Below are positions 1 through 8,936 of a stretch of 64,000 nt of DNA, piece after piece. Under the pieces are notes generated by a model that saw nothing but the letters and a program-made list of their open reading frames with translations, did no database searches and was not told the origin of the DNA. The DNA comes from Deefgea tanakiae. Lineage in GTDB: Bacteria > Pseudomonadota > Gammaproteobacteria > Burkholderiales > Chitinibacteraceae. The stretch's first letter is position 1. Every line of letters begins with the position of its first letter. The position numbers and the translations under genes were made by a program. Location of the stretch: the NCBI RefSeq assembly GCF_019665765.1, contig NZ_CP081150.1, positions 682,001-746,000 on the forward strand. Direction: 5' to 3'.

Positions 1-296
1 TTGGTCAAACCAATTATGCCGCTTCAAAGTTTGGTGTCATTGGCTTTGTAAAAACTTGGGCAAAAGAGCTTGGCAAAAAAGGCATTCGCGCCAATGCGGT
101 TTGCCCTGGTTTTGTGGCAACGCCGATGGTAACAGCCATGCCAGAAAAAGTGTTGCAAGGTATGGAAGAAAAGGTGCCTATGCGTCGTTTGGCCCAGCCA
201 TCAGAAATTGCGAGCGTGTATGCTTTCTTGGCTTCTGATGAAGCGAGCTATATTAATGGCGCGGCGATTGAAGTGACTGGTGGTTTGACTTTGTAA
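1..296 (+). CDS. SDR family oxidoreductase, FabG-like (3' part only)
   Basis: The window opens inside this gene; the frame runs from base 3 to the stop at 294-296. The visible 97 residues are the C-terminal half of a classical short-chain dehydrogenase. They hold the catalytic Tyr-x-x-x-Lys (YAASK), the [15 protein letters not shown] segment that follows the active site in FabG-type enzymes, and the conserved end [10 protein letters not shown]. Such enzymes reduce 3-oxoacyl-ACP or related ketones with NAD(P)H in the cytoplasm. The Rossmann N-terminus is outside the window, so cofactor choice and exact substrate cannot be judged. A terminator follows directly. Confidence 0.85.
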   Translation, partial: GQTNYAASKFGVIGFVKTWAKELGKKGIRANAVCPGFVATPMVTAMPEKVLQGMEEKVPMRRLAQPSEIASVYAFLASDEASYINGAAIEVTGGLTL

Positions 297-310
297 TTTT
301 TTGATTTGCA

Positions 311-342
311 AGAAAAAACCCGCTTTCAGCGGGTTTTTTCTT
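311..342 (+). terminator. Rho-independent terminator after the SDR gene
   Basis: A perfect hairpin (AACCCGCT-TTC-AGCGGGTT) is followed by a T-rich run. Flanking A and T tracts make it usable on both strands, so it may also serve the L,D-transpeptidase gene that converges on it. Confidence 0.85.
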
Positions 343-392
343 GGGTATTTGTTTATACGCACTATTTAAATTAACGTTCAAAGATATACCCT

Positions 393-1670
393 TTAGATCG
401 CTGCCGCACCTTCCCAGATGATTTTCCAGCCCTGCTCGCTACGTTGCCAATACAGGCGCTTGCGCATTTGATTTTCTAAATTATTACTGCGGTAGTCTTG
501 CTTAAATGTGGTGACTAATTGCGTACTGTTTTCACCAGCGGCAAAAATTGAAATGTCGCTGAGTTGAATTTTTGTCCAAGTCTTACCAGTGTTAACCGTC
601 GTTTTTTGGTTGCGCCAAGCATCCAAGGTTTGTCCTTCAGCGCTACGAAACTCTGCGCCATAAAAATTTAGATAAGTATTCGCATCTAAGCTTTCCCATT
701 TACTTTTCCATTCTGACAAAAGGGCGAGCGCAGCCGTTTGTCGCTGGAGCCATTCACTTTCGGACAGCCACTCCACTTGTGGTGCAACGATCACCGGGGT
801 ATTACCAGGCTGCAAATAGCTGCTCACCTTGAGCATCTCTTCATTGGTTAGTACGACACAGCCATTAGAGGCTTGTGGTGCGCGAGCGTAGGTTGCAGCT
901 GGGCTCCCGTGTAGCCAGATGCCATAACCAGTACGTTTTTGACTGCGGTCGAGTTCGTTCGGATAAGAAATCGGCCAAGCACCAACACCGTAAAGGTCTG
1001 CTAAAGCGCCATAGGTTTTATCCAGTTGTGGGCGAGTTAGATGGCTAGTCACAAAGTAGACACCAAGCGGAGAGCGTTGGTCTCCTTCAAACTTTTTATC
1101 TACACCGAGTTTGCCAACAACGACATAGTGATCTTTGATCCGTTTGGGCTTCCCATTTTCATTCGCAAAGACATACAGGCGCGAAGTAGAAGCATCAACG
1201 AGGATGGCGTATTTTTGGTTCGGCGCGAAAACAACGATATTGGCTGGGAGTTTATTGGCGGTAGCTTGGTCTTCATTGCGGTGGGCAATTCGAACTAAGG
1301 CCTCTTTGCGCAGGTCATCTAGGGCGTCACCTGGAGCGCTCGCAACGCCACCACCGATCGTTTCAAGTGGCATTGCGCGCATGGCGTATAGATCAGCTCG
1401 CAGTAATTGTGCCAATCGATAATTGGGTTGCTCATCCAGTAGCGCATCTACAGTTGCACGGGCATCAGCCATATTACCGGAACGAATATCATCAATCGCG
1501 GCGAGTATGCGAGTTTCATTATTGCCTGTTTTAGCAGTTCCAGTTATTTCAGGAGTCAGCGAGAATGTGTTGTCGTTGAATTCGAATAAACGCGGTGTTG
1601 CTGCGGTTGCTAGACAAAGCAAAATGACCAAGCAAATAATTCGCTTGGTCCAAGGTGTTAAATGAGACAT
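393..1670 (-). CDS. L,D-transpeptidase (YkuD domain) with C-terminal NTF2-like domain
   Basis: The 425-residue protein begins with a hydrophobic signal or anchor segment (about residues 11-25), so it should act in the periplasm. The YkuD catalytic centre is visible as His254-Gly in IWLHGSP and the SNGC nucleophile Cys271. Enzymes of this family form 3-3 cross-links in peptidoglycan or attach proteins to it. The last ~120 residues look like an NTF2/SnoaL-type fold, as in the Cds6-type L,D-transpeptidases. A closely similar tail occurs in the upstream gene, whose stop is only 8 nt before this start, so the two are very probably co-transcribed. Assignment to the family is firm; the role in this species is inferred. 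Confidence 0.88.
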   Translation of the reverse strand: MSHLTPWTKRIICLVILLCLATAATPRLFEFNDNTFSLTPEITGTAKTGNNETRILAAIDDIRSGNMADARATVDALLDEQPNYRLAQLLRADLYAMRAMPLETIGGGVASAPGDALDDLRKEALVRIAHRNEDQATANKLPANIVVFAPNQKYAILVDASTSRLYVFANENGKPKRIKDHYVVVGKLGVDKKFEGDQRSPLGVYFVTSHLTRPQLDKTYGALADLYGVGAWPISYPNELDRSQKRTGYGIWLHGSPAATYARAPQASNGCVVLTNEEMLKVSSYLQPGNTPVIVAPQVEWLSESEWLQRQTAALALLSEWKSKWESLDANTYLNFYGAEFRSAEGQTLDAWRNQKTTVNTGKTWTKIQLSDISIFAAGENSTQLVTTFKQDYRSNNLENQMRKRLYWQRSEQGWKIIWEGAAAI

Positions 1671-1678
1671 GTATTTTA

Positions 1679-2809
1679 TTAACCACCAATCCGTTCTTCA
1701 AGAATCAACCAGCGGCTTCCAGATTTTTGTAGTACCAATGTTTTAACCGTACTACTAGACAGGCGATCTGATTTGTAATTTTGACGTAGTTTCACTTTGG
1801 CAGTGTCATCATCAATGAAGTCAACGTTGAGTACATTGACTTTCACATCAATAGATTTTGGCCCTGAAATTTTTAACTGACGATCTTTTTCCCATGCGCT
1901 ACGGCCACCGGGGGCTTTAAAGCCTTTGGCATAACTACCCACATAGCCAGCCACATTTTGTTTGCTCCACGCATTAGCCCAACTTTGAACGCTCGCGGTG
2001 ACTTGCTGGCGATCAGTGTTGCGCTCATCCACTTTGGGGGCTGATGTTGCAATCGGACTTGGTTTTGGCGCTTCCGTGGCCACAACAGGCTTGGCTGTAG
2101 CGAGCTTCGGCGCTTCAGTTGCAATCGGTTTGGTAGTCGTTGCCACTTTGCTGGTCGTAGTGGTTGCAGGGAGTAATGGCTTGGGCAAAATTAGAACGGG
2201 GGGGGTCGTTGCTTTAGCGGTAATTGCAGCCGTTACTGCCGGGGCCGTAGGAACTACTTTAGCTGGCTTAGCTGGCGCTACTGCCGCAGCCACTTTAATC
2301 GGAGCCTGATTGGGATTAAATAAAGTGCTAACAGATTTTAATTTTGTTTGAACTTGAGGATTATTGTTTTCAAGTTGCAACGCTTTGTCGTAGGCTTGTG
2401 AGGCTAGGCGTGCATACAAATCACCCATGTTCTCGTGTGCGATGGCATAGCTTGGATTAGTTTGAATCGCCATTTGTAAGGCTGCACGCGCTTTATCAAA
2501 TTGATTGTTGTTGGCGTATAGCACCGCTAAATTATTGTAAGGTTCTGGTAGATGTGGATAGTCTTCGGAAAGCTTAGTAAAGGCTTTAATTGCTTCATCA
2601 TTGCGGCCTGCCTCAGTGAGGGCAATAGCGCGTAAAAACCGAACTTGTGCGTCTTTTGGCGATTTAGTTAGAAAACTATCAGCTCGTTCAACCGCTTGTT
2701 GGTATTGTTTTGCTCGTATTAATTGCTGAATATCTTCAGCTTCACCAGCATAGGCCGCTATGGAAAGCGCAGAGAAAAGTGCGGTGAGAACAAAGCGGGT
2801 TACGAGCAT
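1679..2809 (-). CDS. TPR-repeat periplasmic protein with C-terminal NTF2-like domain
   Basis: 376 residues: a cleavable signal peptide (ending about AYA-GE), tetratricopeptide repeats over residues ~25-155, a long Ala/Pro/Lys/Thr-rich linker (~170-260), and a C-terminal domain of about 110 residues resembling the tail of the downstream L,D-transpeptidase (both contain W..W and R.NYKSD-type segments). It is the first gene of a two-gene unit. The shared tail suggests that the two proteins act at the same cell-wall site. The linker is low-complexity and likely spans periplasmic space. No enzymatic motif is visible. Confidence 0.75.
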   Translation of the reverse strand: MLVTRFVLTALFSALSIAAYAGEAEDIQQLIRAKQYQQAVERADSFLTKSPKDAQVRFLRAIALTEAGRNDEAIKAFTKLSEDYPHLPEPYNNLAVLYANNNQFDKARAALQMAIQTNPSYAIAHENMGDLYARLASQAYDKALQLENNNPQVQTKLKSVSTLFNPNQAPIKVAAAVAPAKPAKVVPTAPAVTAAITAKATTPPVLILPKPLLPATTTTSKVATTTKPIATEAPKLATAKPVVATEAPKPSPIATSAPKVDERNTDRQQVTASVQSWANAWSKQNVAGYVGSYAKGFKAPGGRSAWEKDRQLKISGPKSIDVKVNVLNVDFIDDDTAKVKLRQNYKSDRLSSSTVKTLVLQKSGSRWLILEERIGG

Positions 2810-2998
2810 TATGATTCCAAGCGATAAGAGGGGCGCAATTTAACTGACGCAATTCTAGCAAAATTTTAGGGATTTGACCCTGATGAACTGAGTTGCAGCA
2901 GCGTTGTGTATTTGTATATTAAATTTAAGTTGGTGTATTGGCATGCAAGTATTGGTAATAAAGGCATGCATGGCGATACCTAACGTTTTATTATTGTG

Positions 2999-3583
2999 CT
3001 ATCGATTGGATTTGCGCCAATCCCATGGTGCGGTTGGATTGTTGTCTTTCCATAAGCCTGTACGTTGGGATTTAGCGTTTGCTTGAGCTTGTTCATACTG
3101 TTGAAACTCACCTCTGCTTTGTGTTTTCTTGGCATATGTTGCGTAATGCCATGCAAATCCAGCGTCCACTTGTGCTAAATTAATATCTTGCTCGGCTTTG
3201 CTGATTCGAGCCACGCCACGTCCGTAGCGATCAACATCGTCAATGTGTGCAACGACATTTTGTTCAAAAACTAAATCAGACAAATTGCTTTTAGACGCTT
3301 GCCCAAAGGGCATGGCTTTTTCGGGTGCATCAATATACGCCAGGCGTAATTTGTATTGCTTTTTATCAGCATCAAGGACTGTTACGGTGTCGCCGTCGGC
3401 CACGCCGACCACACGACCTTCAATTTGACTTCCCTTTGTGAGTTGCCCTGGGCTGACTTGGCCTTGATTCCACCATGTAAAGGCTGCAATCGCTAAAACG
3501 ATAATCGCCGATATACGCGCAGGCCATGAGCGGGCGGTGAATAAACTGATTAAGGCGCGTTGTTGTTTTTGGCTAATTCTCAT
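2999..3583 (-). CDS. Thermonuclease (SNase-like) family protein
   Basis: 194 residues with an N-terminal membrane segment (about residues 25-40, IIVLAIAAFTWW) followed by a staphylococcal-nuclease fold. The VVGVADGDTVTVLD, LRLAYIDAPEK and VDRYGRGVARI segments match the calcium-binding Asp residues and catalytic Arg/Glu of the family. The protein is likely an exported or membrane-tethered nuclease. Its ATG overlaps the stop of the upstream hpnC-like gene by 4 nt (ATGA), implying translational coupling with an unrelated function. Confidence 0.85.
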   Translation of the reverse strand: MRISQKQQRALISLFTARSWPARISAIIVLAIAAFTWWNQGQVSPGQLTKGSQIEGRVVGVADGDTVTVLDADKKQYKLRLAYIDAPEKAMPFGQASKSNLSDLVFEQNVVAHIDDVDRYGRGVARISKAEQDINLAQVDAGFAWHYATYAKKTQSRGEFQQYEQAQANAKSQRTGLWKDNNPTAPWDWRKSNR

Positions 3584-4428
3584 ACTTTCTTAGTGATTCC
3601 TGCTTTTAATGCGTGCCATAAAATGGCGGGCCAATCGCTACGGGTTAAAGTGGGACGTGCATTAAACACATCGTATTCAGCCTGCTTGATTTTAGTTATG
3701 ACTCGATCTGCCGCTAAAACGATAGTGCGAATTTCTAAACCAATGCGTCCTGGTAGTTGCACGCCTAGTGGTGAACCTGCCCGCAGCATGCGGCGGGTTC
3801 GGTCGCATTGAAAAGACATCAGTTGTTTAAATGCGGGTGTTGCAATTGCTCGGTCTATATCGACTTCGGTAATTGAAAAACGTTCCATGTCGTCGAGTGG
3901 TAAATATACACGGTCTTTTTTCCAATCGATGGCGACGTCTTGCCAAAAGTTAACCAACTGCAATGCCGAGCAAATTCCGTCAGAAAGTGCCATTTGCCGT
4001 GCATCGGTTTGACCAAAAATGTGCAACAAAATACGCCCAACCGGATTCGCAGAGCGGCGGCAATAATCCATGACTTCACCAAAGTTTTGATACCGAGTTT
4101 TAACAACGTCTTGGCGAAATGCGGAAAACAAATCTTCAAATAAGGCGAGTGGGATTTGGTATTGGATCACGACTAGCGATAGTGCTTGGAATCGTGCCGT
4201 GAGCGGGGTTTCACCACGTTCAATGCGCTGTAGTTCGGCACTGCACTCGTTTAATGCAATCAGTCGCTCTGTGGCACTCGCATCGCCTTCATCAGCCAAA
4301 TCGTCAGCATAGCGCGCAACATGGTAGACCACGGCAATCGCGGGGCGAAATGGCTTGGGGAGTAAGAAGGAGCCGACCGGAAAATTTTCATAATGTTCAA
4401 CAGTCTGTTGTGGTGTGATGCCCTTCAT
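3580..4428 (-). CDS. hpnC: Squalene/phytoene synthase family protein, HpnC-like
   Basis: 282 residues. Both Asp-rich prenyl-diphosphate sites are present: YADDLADEGD near residue 45 and NFWQDVAIDWKKDR near residue 165. The N-terminal HYENFPVGSFLLP pattern is typical of HpnC, which with HpnD and HpnE makes squalene for hopanoids (HpnC converts presqualene diphosphate to hydroxysqualene). The start has an AAGGA Shine-Dalgarno site. No hpnD, hpnE or shc gene lies in the window, and the only partner is a nuclease gene, so the pathway cannot be confirmed here. HpnD or another presqualene synthase is the main alternative. Confidence 0.75.
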   Translation of the reverse strand: MKGITPQQTVEHYENFPVGSFLLPKPFRPAIAVVYHVARYADDLADEGDASATERLIALNECSAELQRIERGETPLTARFQALSLVVIQYQIPLALFEDLFSAFRQDVVKTRYQNFGEVMDYCRRSANPVGRILLHIFGQTDARQMALSDGICSALQLVNFWQDVAIDWKKDRVYLPLDDMERFSITEVDIDRAIATPAFKQLMSFQCDRTRRMLRAGSPLGVQLPGRIGLEIRTIVLAADRVITKIKQAEYDVFNARPTLTRSDWPAILWHALKAGITKKV

Positions 4429-4624
4429 ACGCTTTCCTTGAATAAAGCTGACAAATGATGGAAATAATGTGGCGTGCTGCTATAGTTGGCAATGCGTATC
4501 TTTTGATGCGGAGTAAATTTAAATTCGATAACAAAATTTCGTGGCGCCTCTTTTATTGGATGCGGAGCAAGATTTTTATCTGTCGAAGCTTAATCAAATT
4601 ATTATAAATTTTATGGGACTAATC

Positions 4625-4978
4625 ATGTTGAAAAAACTTTTTATTACTTTATTGGCTAGTTTTGCATTGATGACTGCTGCATTTGCTGCTGTTGATTTAA
4701 ACACCGCGAATCAAGCGCAATTGGAATCTTTGACTGGGATTGGTCCAGCTAAAGCCAAGGATATTATTGATTACCGTACTAAAAACGGTCCTTTCAAATC
4801 AGCTGAAGACATCATGAAAGTACCAGGCATCAAAGAAGGTACTTATGCAAAAATTAAAGGTGAAATTTCTGTTGGCGGTAAAGTAGCCGCTCCTGCTGCC
4901 CCAGCAAAAGCGGACAAAGCAGCCAAAGCAAGTGCTGCTGATAAAGCAGTAAAAGCAAGTGCACCCGCTAAAAAGTAA
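4625..4978 (+). CDS. ComEA-like helix-hairpin-helix DNA-binding protein
   Basis: The start at 4625 places a signal peptide (LFITLLASFALMTAAFA) at the N-terminus. An in-frame ATG exists at 4613, and the frame stays open to 4541. The mature protein opens with the ComEA signature VDLNTANQAQLESLTGIGPAKA and a second HhH segment (IMKVPGIKEGTYAKI), then a Lys/Ala/Pro-rich tail. ComEA-type proteins bind incoming double-stranded DNA in the periplasm during natural transformation. The basic tail could add DNA affinity. It is a single-gene unit closed by a terminator. Confidence 0.85.
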   Translation: MLKKLFITLLASFALMTAAFAAVDLNTANQAQLESLTGIGPAKAKDIIDYRTKNGPFKSAEDIMKVPGIKEGTYAKIKGEISVGGKVAAPAAPAKADKAAKASAADKAVKASAPAKK

Positions 4979-4991
4979 TTTGCTGAGGCGA

Positions 4992-5028
4992 TAAAAAAAC
5001 CGGATCACTGATGATCCGGTTTTTTTAT
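4992..5028. terminator. Bidirectional terminator between comEA-like and parvulin genes
   Basis: The hairpin ACCGGATCA-CTG-ATGATCCGGT is flanked by A7 and T7 tracts. It lies between two convergent genes and can serve both. Confidence 0.9.
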
Positions 5029-5038
5029 GTGATAAAGA

Positions 5039-5827
5039 TTATTCTACTTTGGCTTTTTTAACCAAAGCTTCAACCATCTCTTGCACTTGTTTGCCTTGCA
5101 TTTGCTGAGCGAGTTCTGCTTTCACCTCTTCAAAGCTTGGGCCTTTGGCTTCACGTACGTCATCTAATTTAATGACATGGAAACCAAATTGAGTTTTAAC
5201 TGGATCGCTTGTTTTGCCTTTTGGCAATGCAGCTAATGCGCCACCAAATTCTTTTACGAAGCTATTTGGATTCGCCCAGCCTAAATCGCCACCTTTTGCT
5301 GCGCTGCCTTTGTCGAGTGATTTAGCTTGCGCTAACTCATCAAACTTTTTGCCTTTTTTCAAGTCAGCAATAACCGCGTTAGCTTCTGCTTCTGTTGCTA
5401 CCAAAATGTGGCGTGCTTTGTATTCTTTGCCTGCAAAATTAGCTTTGATTTTGTCGTATTCTTTACGCAATTCAGAATCAGTAATTGGATTAGCTTTCAC
5501 GTAATTGCTTACGTATGCACCAATGATGACGCGCTGTTTCAACATTTCCAGTTGTGTTAGCACTTCTGGATTTTTGTCGGTGGCTTTTTTCAAAGCTTCT
5601 TGGTACACAACTTCATTTTTGATTAGTTCATCTTTGATTTGCGCGCGCAATTCAGGTGTGTCTTTTTGTTGGCCGCGTGCAGTCACTTCTTTAACAAATA
5701 AATCTGCTTTGGCAGCAGGGATCGCAACGCCGTTTACGGTAGCGAGCGTGCCAGCAGGTGCAGCAAAAGCAGCAGTTGAAAGTGTGGCTGCGGCAAGTGC
5801 TAAGGCCAAACGATTTGCTTTAAACAT
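5039..5827 (-). CDS. Periplasmic parvulin-type peptidyl-prolyl isomerase
   Basis: 262 residues with a clear signal peptide (cleavage near AFA-AP). An N-terminal SurA-like helical chaperone region precedes a PpiC/rotamase domain (about residues 130-230) with KARHILV, LAQAKSLDKGSAAKGGDLGW and KTQFGFHVIKLDDVR. Such proteins assist folding of outer-membrane and secreted proteins. The gene is last in the yciB-yciI-bolA-ppi series, 51 nt after bolA, with its own AAGGAA site. Confidence 0.9.
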   Translation of the reverse strand: MFKANRLALALAAATLSTAAFAAPAGTLATVNGVAIPAAKADLFVKEVTARGQQKDTPELRAQIKDELIKNEVVYQEALKKATDKNPEVLTQLEMLKQRVIIGAYVSNYVKANPITDSELRKEYDKIKANFAGKEYKARHILVATEAEANAVIADLKKGKKFDELAQAKSLDKGSAAKGGDLGWANPNSFVKEFGGALAALPKGKTSDPVKTQFGFHVIKLDDVREAKGPSFEEVKAELAQQMQGKQVQEMVEALVKKAKVE

Positions 5828-5878
5828 GTAGTGATTCCTTTCTGTGGTGCAGTTGGTTTTATTTAAAAATCATCTTAT

Positions 5879-6142
5879 TTAAAATTCATCCGGCGTTAAC
5901 GCACGAATACTGAGAGCATGTATCTGATTGGGAATCAAGTCTGCTAAGGGCTGGTACACCATACGGTGCCGCTCAAGCGATTTTTTTCCGGCAAATATAG
6001 CTGAAACAATAGTGACATCAAAGTGACCGCCACCACTGGCAGCACCTGCGTGACCAGCGTGAGCTGCACTGTCGTCAAAAATATCGATATTTTCTGGATT
6101 TAGTGAAGCTAAGCGCAGGCGTATTTCATCAGCAATGCTCAT
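5879..6142 (-). CDS. BolA family protein
   Basis: 87 residues with the BolA fold. It shows the GGHFDVTIVSAIFAGKKSLERHRMVY core and ends with the IHALSIRALTPDE segment conserved in the family. BolA proteins pair with monothiol glutaredoxins and affect Fe-S handling and cell shape. It is preceded at 12 nt by the YciI gene, so the two are co-transcribed. Confidence 0.88.
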   Translation of the reverse strand: MSIADEIRLRLASLNPENIDIFDDSAAHAGHAGAASGGGHFDVTIVSAIFAGKKSLERHRMVYQPLADLIPNQIHALSIRALTPDEF

Positions 6143-6154
6143 AATACCAGACTC

Positions 6155-6457
6155 TTATGGAAGTACATGACGGAAGGGTTTTACTTTTACATCGGTAAAA
6201 ATCCCGTTGATAACGTAAGGGTCATTTTTAGCCCAGACCTGAGCGTCGGCCAGTGAGGCAAACTCAGCGACGATGAGGCTGCCTGTAAAGCCTGCAGGAC
6301 CAGGATCGACGCTATCGATGGCTGGAAATGGCCCAGCTAACACGAGGCGGCCTTCGGCTTTGAGTAGTTCCATTCGTTCTAAATGGGCAGGGCGAACGGC
6401 AAGGCGGTCAGGTAAAGAATCCGCTTTATCAGTACCAATAATGGCGTACAAAGGCAT
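6155..6457 (-). CDS. YciI family protein
   Basis: I place the start at 6457 ([11 protein letters not shown]), which has an AAGGA site; the open frame extends further upstream but only into the yciB 3' end. The 100-residue product has the YciI/YCII dimeric alpha-beta barrel pattern, with [23 protein letters not shown] and the [14 protein letters not shown] segment. Its function is not well established in the family. It sits 11 nt after yciB, an arrangement common in betaproteobacteria. Confidence 0.85.
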   Translation of the reverse strand: MPLYAIIGTDKADSLPDRLAVRPAHLERMELLKAEGRLVLAGPFPAIDSVDPGPAGFTGSLIVAEFASLADAQVWAKNDPYVINGIFTDVKVKPFRHVLP

Positions 6458-6468
6458 ACTAAAAATCC

Positions 6469-7029
6469 TTATTGCGGTTCTGAAGGTTTTGTTTCTTCTT
6501 CTGGCAAAATGTGTTTTGAGAGGTAGAGGCTTTGTGCCACAACAAAAACCAAAGTCAGTGCCAAAGTGCCAAACACTTTGAATTTGACCCAAATTGCTTC
6601 ATCAAAATTTTGAAACACAAAGATATTAAGTAGGCCCATCGCGAGAAAAAACAAGGCCCATGCGTACATAACACGAGTCCAAATCGGGCGGGGCAAGTCC
6701 ATGGATGCGCCCATCAGTTTTTCAATCAGATTGTTTTGTTTGATATGCCATGCGCCAACAATCACGACACTGAATAACCAATACAGAACGGTCGGTTTCC
6801 ACATAATAAATTGTTTATTGTGGAAAATAATCGTTAAGCCGCCCATCACAGTGATGAGGACTAGGCTGATCCAGAGCATTTTGTCGACGTGACGATGGCG
6901 AAACCAGCAATAAGCAACTTGGGCAATGGTGGCGGCAATGGTCACGCCAGTGGCAAAGTAAATGTCATCGGTAATCGAATAAGCACCGAAAAACAGCAAA
7001 ATTGGGAACAGGTCAAACAGAAATTTCAT
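6469..7029 (-). CDS. yciB: Inner-membrane septation protein A (YciB/IspZ family)
   Basis: 186 residues starting at [14 protein letters not shown] (7029). Five hydrophobic segments are visible, along with the family hallmarks [19 protein letters not shown] and the N-terminal FDLFPI motif. YciB is an inner-membrane protein linked to envelope synthesis and septation. First gene of the yciB-yciI-bolA-ppi operon. Confidence 0.92.
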   Translation of the reverse strand: MKFLFDLFPILLFFGAYSITDDIYFATGVTIAATIAQVAYCWFRHRHVDKMLWISLVLITVMGGLTIIFHNKQFIMWKPTVLYWLFSVVIVGAWHIKQNNLIEKLMGASMDLPRPIWTRVMYAWALFFLAMGLLNIFVFQNFDEAIWVKFKVFGTLALTLVFVVAQSLYLSKHILPEEETKPSEPQ

Positions 7030-7089
7030 GGGGCACGCCAAAAAATGATTTGGGCGATTATGCAGGGGAGTGCGCTCGGATTCAAGGTG

Positions 7090-7125
7090 AAAAAAACGCC
7101 ATTCGACGGTTTACGAAGAATGGCG
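7090..7125 (-). terminator. Rho-independent terminator on the minus strand, upstream of yciB
   Basis: Read on the minus strand, CGCCATTC and GAATGGCG pair around a 13-nt loop and are followed by a run of seven T. It lies about 140 nt beyond the mature 3' end of the SRP RNA and likely ends that transcript. Confidence 0.7.
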
Positions 7126-7263
7126 CCCAATTACCACTGGAGATACACGAAGCATCAGCTTGCGAAACGCATCATGCGGGATTGGGCTGCGGTGCGCGTT
7201 GATGCGCATCAAGAATTTAGCCTACAGACAAAATAATGGTATTAATACAAGTCGAGAGGGGAG

Positions 7264-7361
7264 GTGGCGAGCCTGACCCCCGGCACTAGCATCAAAAGCT
7301 GTGGCTGCTTCCTTCCGGACCTGACCAAGTTCACCTTCTAGCTATGCGGGGAGGCCCGCCG
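7264..7361 (-). ncRNA. ffs: Small signal recognition particle RNA (4.5S RNA)
   Basis: Minus-strand bases 7326-7303 read GGTCAGGTCCGGAAGGAAGC plus AGCC, the invariant tip of the bacterial SRP RNA (helix 8 with its GGAA loop and symmetric internal loop). The ends GGCGGGCCTCCCCGCA and TGCCGGGGGTCAGGCTCGCC pair to form the rod, giving a length near 98 nt. The RNA binds Ffh and targets ribosomes making membrane proteins. Confidence 0.95.
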
Positions 7362-7411
7362 TCGAGTGCTTTGGCACGCTTTACAGCGCGCAAAACAACG
7401 ATAGGGCGCAA

Positions 7412-8389
7412 CTATACCACAAGCTGCGCCGATTGCCATGCCTTGGCGAGGCTATCTTGCGTTGAATCTGATTTGATCGCTGTATAGAGCCAAGTCGTTG
7501 CGGCTTCGATGCTCATTCTGCCTGCGGGCAAGGCATTGATTTGATGCATGAAGTCGCCCGCCGCATAATGTCCTTGGCGGACTTCGCCGCGGATACATTG
7601 AGTGCAGTTAATGAAGGTAGTGCCCTGTTCTGCTAGGTGCAATAATGTCGATTGTAGGTAGGTATGAGCTGGTGGATTACCGCTGCCATAGGTTTCCATG
7701 GCAATACCATCGATTGTTTGATTGGCAAGGCTTTGAACTAACCAGCTTTCTGTGCCGGGAAAGAGCTTAATCGGCAAAATTCTTAAACTGGGATCGACAG
7801 GCTGAAAAAAATAATTACTGGTGGGAGCACTTGGCCACGTTCCTTGCCAGTTTGGCGCAAAGAATGCTGCGTCCGCATCGGCATCCAGTTTTTTGACGAA
7901 AACTCCAGGCAATACTTGCCCGCCAAAGGCGACCAAGATCCCTGCTTGTTGAGCTGTCGCGGCGCGGATGGCTAATTCGACGTTCGCAGTGGCGTCGCTA
8001 CCAGATTCTAACCATGGGCGTTGAGATCCGGTAACCACCACGGGTTTGGCGATCTGCATGAGCTGCCAATGTAAGGCGGCTGCGGTCCAAGCTAACGTGT
8101 CTGTCCCGTGCAACACAATAAAGCCATCAAAATGATGATAGTTATCATGGATGTCTTGCGCGATGCGTAGCCAATCTTTGGGTTGCATGCTCGATGAATC
8201 GAGTAGTTGTGGATATTCGCGCAGGGTCAGTTCAATTTGATGGAGTTGTAAACGCGCTAATAATTTCTGCAAGGGTTCTTGCAGTACGCCCACAGCGGGT
8301 GCTAGCCCTTGCGTGGTGGGAATGCAGCCTATGGTGCCGCCGGTATAGAGGCAAAGTATGCGTTGAGCTGCTAGCTTAGGCGTTGGCAT
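7412..8389 (-). CDS. Asparaginase
   Basis: 325 residues. The first catalytic Thr motif TGGTIG is near residue 16 and the second, VLHGTDTLAWTAAAL, near residue 100, as in bacterial L-asparaginases (asparagine to aspartate plus ammonia). No signal peptide is visible, so it is probably the cytoplasmic type. The start has an AAGGA site and is divergent from smpB with only 32 nt between the two start codons, so the promoters must overlap the opposite leader. Confidence 0.9.
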   Translation of the reverse strand: MPTPKLAAQRILCLYTGGTIGCIPTTQGLAPAVGVLQEPLQKLLARLQLHQIELTLREYPQLLDSSSMQPKDWLRIAQDIHDNYHHFDGFIVLHGTDTLAWTAAALHWQLMQIAKPVVVTGSQRPWLESGSDATANVELAIRAATAQQAGILVAFGGQVLPGVFVKKLDADADAAFFAPNWQGTWPSAPTSNYFFQPVDPSLRILPIKLFPGTESWLVQSLANQTIDGIAMETYGSGNPPAHTYLQSTLLHLAEQGTTFINCTQCIRGEVRQGHYAAGDFMHQINALPAGRMSIEAATTWLYTAIKSDSTQDSLAKAWQSAQLVV

Positions 8390-8421
8390 GTTAGAATCCT
8401 TGTCTGTTCAGGAGGCATATC

Positions 8422-8877
8422 ATGGTTATCGTTGATAATCGCAAGGCGTTTCACGACTTCTTTATTGAAGAAAAGCTCGAAGCAGGGATTGTGTTAGAAG
8501 GTTGGGAAGTTAAATCCATCCGTGCTGGTCGCGTGCAAATTAAAGAAGCCTATGTGATTCATAAAGATGGCGATTTTTATCTGTTTGGCTGCCATATTTC
8601 TCCGTTGCTCAATGCGTCATCGCATGTGCTGCCCGATGTGGTTCGTACGCGCAAGCTATTACTTAAACAAAGTGAAATTGATAAGTTAGCGATTAAGGTC
8701 GACCGATCTGGCTATACCGTCGTGCCGGTCAATATGCATCTTAAAAATGGCTTTATTAAGCTTGAGATTGGTCTGGCTAAAGGTAAGAAGCAACACGATA
8801 AACGCCAAACAGAAAAAGATCGTGAATGGGTGCGTGAAAAAGCACGTATTGTGCGCGATGCCACAAAGCAAGGCTAA
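8422..8877 (+). CDS. smpB: SsrA-binding protein SmpB
   Basis: 151 residues with the full SmpB pattern: [33 protein letters not shown], the OB-fold core, and the basic C-terminal tail [15 protein letters not shown]. SmpB delivers tmRNA to stalled ribosomes for trans-translation. A strong AGGAGG precedes the ATG. The tmRNA gene itself is not seen in the window. Confidence 0.97.
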   Translation: MVIVDNRKAFHDFFIEEKLEAGIVLEGWEVKSIRAGRVQIKEAYVIHKDGDFYLFGCHISPLLNASSHVLPDVVRTRKLLLKQSEIDKLAIKVDRSGYTVVPVNMHLKNGFIKLEIGLAKGKKQHDKRQTEKDREWVREKARIVRDATKQG

Positions 8878-8897
8878 TAGCCCCGATTTACCCAAAG

Positions 8898-8928
8898 AAA
8901 AAGCCGAGCTGAGTTCGGCTTTTTTTAT
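8898..8928 (+). terminator. Terminator between smpB and plsY
   Basis: The hairpin AAAGCCGAGCT-GAG-TTCGGCTTT is followed by T7. It lies between convergent genes and is A-rich on the other side, so it can work both ways. Confidence 0.88.
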
Positions 8929-8936
8929 GTTTAAAA

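Noticed and set aside
6889-7236. Plus-strand frame over the yciB start region
   Set aside because: Antisense to yciB and through a minus-strand terminator; no family features.
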